A stretch of 64,000 nucleotides of DNA from Lytechinus pictus. Taxonomy: Eukaryota > Echinodermata > Echinoidea > Temnopleuroida > Toxopneustidae. Positions within the stretch are counted from its first letter, which is position 1, and every line of letters starts with the position of its first letter. Where the stretch lies: positions 16,115,901 to 16,179,900 of the forward strand of contig NC_087249.1 in assembly GCF_037042905.1 (NCBI RefSeq). Direction: 5' to 3'. Below are positions 25,901-31,900 of the stretch, one piece after another. Position numbers and translations under genes: made by a program. A model generated the notes under the pieces. It was given only the letters and a program-made list of their open reading frames with translations, was not told where the DNA came from and did no database searches.

Positions 25901-28900
25901 TGTAATTCAATTCTGTAACATGTAAAGGTTACGTCGCTGGCTTTGATCCATACGATTTAAAGGGAGTCAAATTGGGTGACCAGGCTGCAATGAAATCCCC
26001 CGTCATATCGCCGAAGACATACAGCCGTTGCTTGGTCTTCTACGCCTACTTGTATGGCTATGGAGTAGACTATTTCACCCTTCAGATTGTTGAGTGGGGA
26101 GGTAGATCTTCCATGGACCCACCCTTTGCGATATATGGCGCTCAAGGGGAGAAGTGGCTCGAGCTACAGATGGACGTTCCCTCATCCAAATTGCCCTTCC
26201 AGGTGAGATGACTCGGAATTGGGCACAACTGTTTTGTGGATGGTTGTCGATAATTATTTTGCCAGATTAAATTTATCGTGGTAATTTGTGGAAAAGTTGC
26301 AGGATCGGGTTTGAAATCAAAGCCGGAAGTGGTCAGGAATGGATGTCATCATGGCTGTAGGTGATATTCAAGTTGAAAGAAGGAAATATTGAGTTTTGTG
26401 TTGAAGCATATTATCACAGACAAAACTTACAATCCCTTCAGACGAATTTTAATAGGACTGATATCAGTTAAAAACAGTTTACAATCATATAACGAATATG
26501 TATCAAACGGCGATTCCTGTCTTTACTTACTACCAAAATAATAAAGTGTTTGCATACGTCATAATAAACATCTGGATAAATAGACATTGTTGGTGTCATG
26601 GGATCTACCAAACAGAGGATGAATTATACCATTGAATTTAGACAAAGGTTTGTGTGGGTAGGAATTGACTCATGAGCACTATCATTGCATCCTCACAGAT
26701 CGTATTCGTTGCTACAGTTGGCACGTCAAAATACGCTTCTGAAATAGCCATGGATGACGTAACCCTCAAGAACGGAAAATGTCAGTCACAAGGTAAAATA
26801 ATGAGTATTCATTTTTTACATTCCGTTCTGTTCCTTCCCTGAAAATCTTTAAATAAAATATAGAGAAGCCAAAAACCAGAACATACACAAGGGCTGCAAA
26901 ACCGAGTACAATACAAAAACGTGAAAATTACCATCTGATTGTGATCAGCCCCCCCCCCCCCCCTCAACAAAACAGAATACCGGAACCATTACACTCAATC
27001 CAAAGGGAGCGTTGCCAAGTGTTAATCTCATATAATTATCTGAGGAGAAGGTTAATGTTGAGAAAAGCCATTCCGTGTTACATTATTGGCCAATCCACAA
27101 CTATGTTGAAGGTAAAATGACGCATGGCGTCGCACAACTCTAAGTGACGTTCCTTCTATCGAATGGTCTCTAAGCAAGTTTATCACGTCTGTTGCAAAAA
27201 ATGCCGTACCATTATATTCGGTATTCGTATATTAACTAACAATTTATCACCTTCTAGGATCCACGGAAGCTCCGACAGACTGGGCTGCCAATTGTGATTT
27301 TGAATCGCCTACCGACCCGCTCTGCGGTTATACCAACTACAACTACAACAAGTTCGATTGGATAGTGCACAGTGGTAGCACCAGCACCGGCAATACTGGC
27401 CCTTCCAACGATCACACGACGGGAACGGCAGCAGGTGGTTAAATTATCCCTTGAAAGGTTCTGGACCCCGTGGGATAAAAGTTCCAATTATGGTTACTTT
27501 GCCATGCAATTGTAACTTGCGTGGAATTCTTGATTTTGATTGGCTGTTGATCAGCGTTGCTATGGTAGTTACTATTGGACATAATAGATGGGAAAGTTGC
27601 CATAATAGTTACTTTTATGCATCAGGGCCCTGGTTATAAACGAACCATCGAGGGTGTTCCTACACACTAAGAAAAATAGGTTCAACTTTGCACCTTTAGA
27701 GATGCAGACCAGATGTCACACTGGGGACACATTTAAGGTGCAACCTTGTACCTTTTTGGAAAGGTGCAAATTAGCACCCATAAGGTGCAGAATGTCACCC
27801 CAAAGGTGCTTATTTGCATCAAAAAAAGGTACAAAGGTAAACCCTAAAAGTGCTCCCATTGTGACATCTGGGCCCCGTTTCATAAAGAGTTACAGTGTTG
27901 TAACTTTGCCATTTTGGCAACTACCATGGCAACAGGGCTCAGTAGCCAATCAAAATCAAAGTTACCATGGTAGTTGCCATAATGGCAAAGTTACAACAGT
28001 TGTAACTCTTTATGAAATGGACCCCTGGTCTGCAGTTTTGAAGGTACAAAGTTAAACCTAAGACTGCAACGGATGTAACTGGACACGTTTTCCGATCAGG
28101 ATGCCACCTTGCCTGGCCGACCGCAATGTCTGTTTGCAATGGTTTGGCCAAGTTGGTTACGGAATTCTTCTGCGCCTCACATAATCCGAGTTCGTGACTT
28201 CTAACTCTACCTTTCATTCCACATTGATCTCTTGGCTAAGATAGGAAATGGTGGATCATGTGAAATGGGGTAGAATAAAGCCTTAGAATACAAACCAAAG
28301 TGCAATGGCTGGTTCCCCATATTTAAGGATTTCTAAAAAGCTTGATAAAACAGTTACCGAAATTACCCATTTTTGCCAGACAATCCGATTTCTTAAATAA
28401 AACTTTAAAAAAAAAATTCTTAGAATTAATTTTCCCAAAAAAATAATGACAACTGTAATATGTTCATAAAACATGCGAAATGCGCATATTTTTTTAATTC
28501 ACTAACCCCCTCGACACGTACGATTTCTACGTATTCTTTGTTCCAAGACCCTTTAAGGTCTCTGGGACCTTATTTATACTCAATTTTGCAATTCAAAGTA
28601 CAATTTTACTGTCATTACACGTATACACTCTTAAAAATGGGCTAAATACTGTCCACACAACAATTGCTTAAAACTTTAGCCTAATCCATGAAATTGCTTA
28701 GGCTTGAATTTCATTTTGTTAATCATTGTCAAGCTTGGGAAAAGTGTGGAGAAACAAGTATTAAATGAAAAATGAAATGTAAACCTACTTTAAATGATAA
28801 AAACTTGGTGAAAAAATGTTAGAGATGTCTGATATAAGCTTTTGTTTAAATTTAGTTATGTCCTCAGATCCAGCTGGCACAAAAAGGGTAAAGGCTGTGC

Positions 28901-31900
28901 TTACTAAGTGTTAAAATTGTAATTTTGGTGGCAAAATTGTTACAAAATGCTTGCATGTATCCGTTTTACTTCAATTGACTCAAAGTGCAAGGAAAATGTA
29001 TGAGAAATGTTTCGCAGGGTAAGTTTGATTTCGCCTTTTCCCCTTGACCCAGCGTGAAAACGAGCATTTCTGCCATGTCTGCGCAAACAGATTTCTGCGA
29101 GCTTTACAAAAATGGACAGTGCTCATTCAAGTGTAACATTCTGTCAAAATGTGTACTTTCATTGGATAGATGAGACCCAAACCCAAGAATATATGTGACA
29201 AAATTACCCACATGTTGTATATTTTTTCATTCCCAGGGCTTTTTCAAAGTGTAACTTTTTTTTTGATACGCACTGTATACAGGGGGTTCAAACTTGCGCC
29301 CTGCCGCCAGCCGCGGGCCTGGACAGGCGCAGTGGCGAGTGAGAGGTGCAACTATGCTCGATTAGTCGCTCTGCATCTTTTCCAGCAAAGTTGCACCTTT
29401 CTTGCACCCCTATTTCTTAGTGTGTATATGATTTTTATTATCAACTCCCTACTGAGAATTTATAATGTAATAACCTCACTGGCGCAAAATAGCGCTATTA
29501 AAAACTTGGCAATTAACAATGTGTATTAGATATTATGATAAAACTTTTTTTTCCAAGAAAGTAGAATCTTTTCCAAAATAAGGGATTAATATGACGATTA
29601 AAAAAATGACATTTCATCAAAGTTATCCCTGCTCGACAAAAGAACCCAATGCCATTATGCTCGCACTGCATTTATACAGTGGATCTTGCCAAGATATGAT
29701 TCACATTTTTAAAATAGTTAAATCTAACATGTCGAGCAGTTTGAATATCACTATGGACACGTTTCCTCTACAGTGTAGATGTGCACTGTGTGTTCTTATA
29801 TTGGACTATGTAAAGATGTGATTCATACTTTTGAAATGCTCAAGTGTAACAGTAGATGAGACCCGCCTTTGTTCTTTCCAGGGGACATAACATATATATA
29901 CGACGACTTACAATTTATTTTTTGTCATACAGGACATTATGTTTACGTCGAGTCTTCCATTCCCCATCGGCCAACGTATCGTACCACGCTGGTGTCTCCT
30001 ATCATTAATAGCAGAAACCAGGATCTCTGTGCCCGCTTCTACTACTACGCACACGGTAAAGACGTAGGATCTCTCTCAGTAGATGTTGATATTGAAGACT
30101 TCTACAGTGACATCACTCCGTTTTCTATCTCAGGCGAGCAGGGGGACAGATGGCTTCCCGCTAATGTTGATATACCAGCTAGCTTCACTGGAATCTTTGA
30201 TTTTAGGGTAAAACGAAATGTTGTATTTATCCTCTTTCTTTTGATTCTTCATGCGAGACTTTACATGAATTTAAACTGCTCTTACCTCTCTGTCTGACAG
30301 TTCAATTTCTGGTATTTGTTGCATGGTATCTGTGTCATTTTTTTACATTGATCCATTCAACCATACCATGCATCCTTGCTATTGCCGAACAGTGATCGGG
30401 GGAGCGTTTCATCAATATTTTCATCCGACAAGTTGTCAGATCTGACATCTTTCCATGATTTTGATTGGCTGAGTGACACTGTTCCTATGGTAACTGTCGG
30501 ATAAAATGGGACTTGTCGGATAAAACGTCCGACAAATCCTTTCATGAAACGCCCCCCTGGTTTACCTTTGTTCAGATGAGTAATAAAGGCACAATCCTGA
30601 AAAATTGATAATGGGTTCAATTATATCTATTATGTATAATTAAGTAATAGGAAAGTTTCGCTTTACTACGGAGAAACTCTCTACAACGCATCGATTCCTT
30701 TGAAAATGCAATTAAAATCACAATGGAAAGTTGGTGGACTGGGACAGCAGAACGTACGAAGAGTTGCCGTGGAAGAACAATAGCATATATGTCGTCGTCC
30801 AGAGTCCAGAGATTCCGATGCTGTCCCAGTCCATCAACTTTCGACAAAAGCCTCTCAGCTCTCCATTGTGATTTGAATTGCATTTTTTTTTTTCAAAAGA
30901 ATTGGTACGGTGTAAGAGAGTTTCGTCCTAGGAAATGCGAGAAGTCCGGAATGTAGATTCGCGAACGTACCCATAACCAAATTGTTAAAGAAAATCAAGA
31001 TAGCAAAGGTAGCAAATCGACTGAGATTTTTCTTAGGGTGCTTTTTGAATGGAAAAATGAAAGACCTGTTGTGCACGTCGGATGAGATTCTGTAAAAAAA
31101 AATCAATAATATATAAAAGTTTTATGGGGTTAAGAGGGGGACAAGACATTATAGATATAAACATTGCTACTGTTATTAAATCTTTATTATCATTTCCATC
31201 ATCATCGCTATGATCATCATTTACATCGATGCGTCTCCCTCCAGCTTGAATTTTCTACTAAGAAAATCTCCTCCGGTTTTGAAGGTGACATAGCCATTGA
31301 TGACATCATGTTCTTGAGACAACCGTGCGATGGGTATCCATCTGAAAGCACGTGTAACTTTGAGCAAGGCCTGATCGGGTGTGACTACAGTACGGATAAT
31401 GCCGCCCAATATCGATGGCAGTGGTATGATCTACTAGCCATCGAAGAACCGCCTCTTAACACGAGTGAGTAGGATGAAACATCTGTTTCTATTTCTGTTA
31501 AGGCAACTCCCTCAGGAACTCGACAGGACAGCTTTTCGTCCGTATAACGCCACGCTGGCATATGACCAATTATATAGGGAACAGTTTACGTCTAAGGTGA
31601 TCAGGCATAGTGGCTGGCCTTATAAACAACAGAAAACTAACCTCGGGTTTTTTTCAGACGATGACAGAGCTGAATTTCGAAATAACAACCTTGCGATCAT
31701 GAGTCCAATAATCTAACCACTAGACTACACGACCCTTATGACCTAAGACTGTGCGCGATGCATTTGTCATTCTGCTCGGTGCATACGTTAGAAATATCCG
31801 GTATCAGTGTTGCTTTAAATTGCTTTAAAGAGATTTAACAAACTGTTGAAATCAGGTTTGTACCCCTAAGATGTCATCTCGTTGATGTAATCTCATACTA

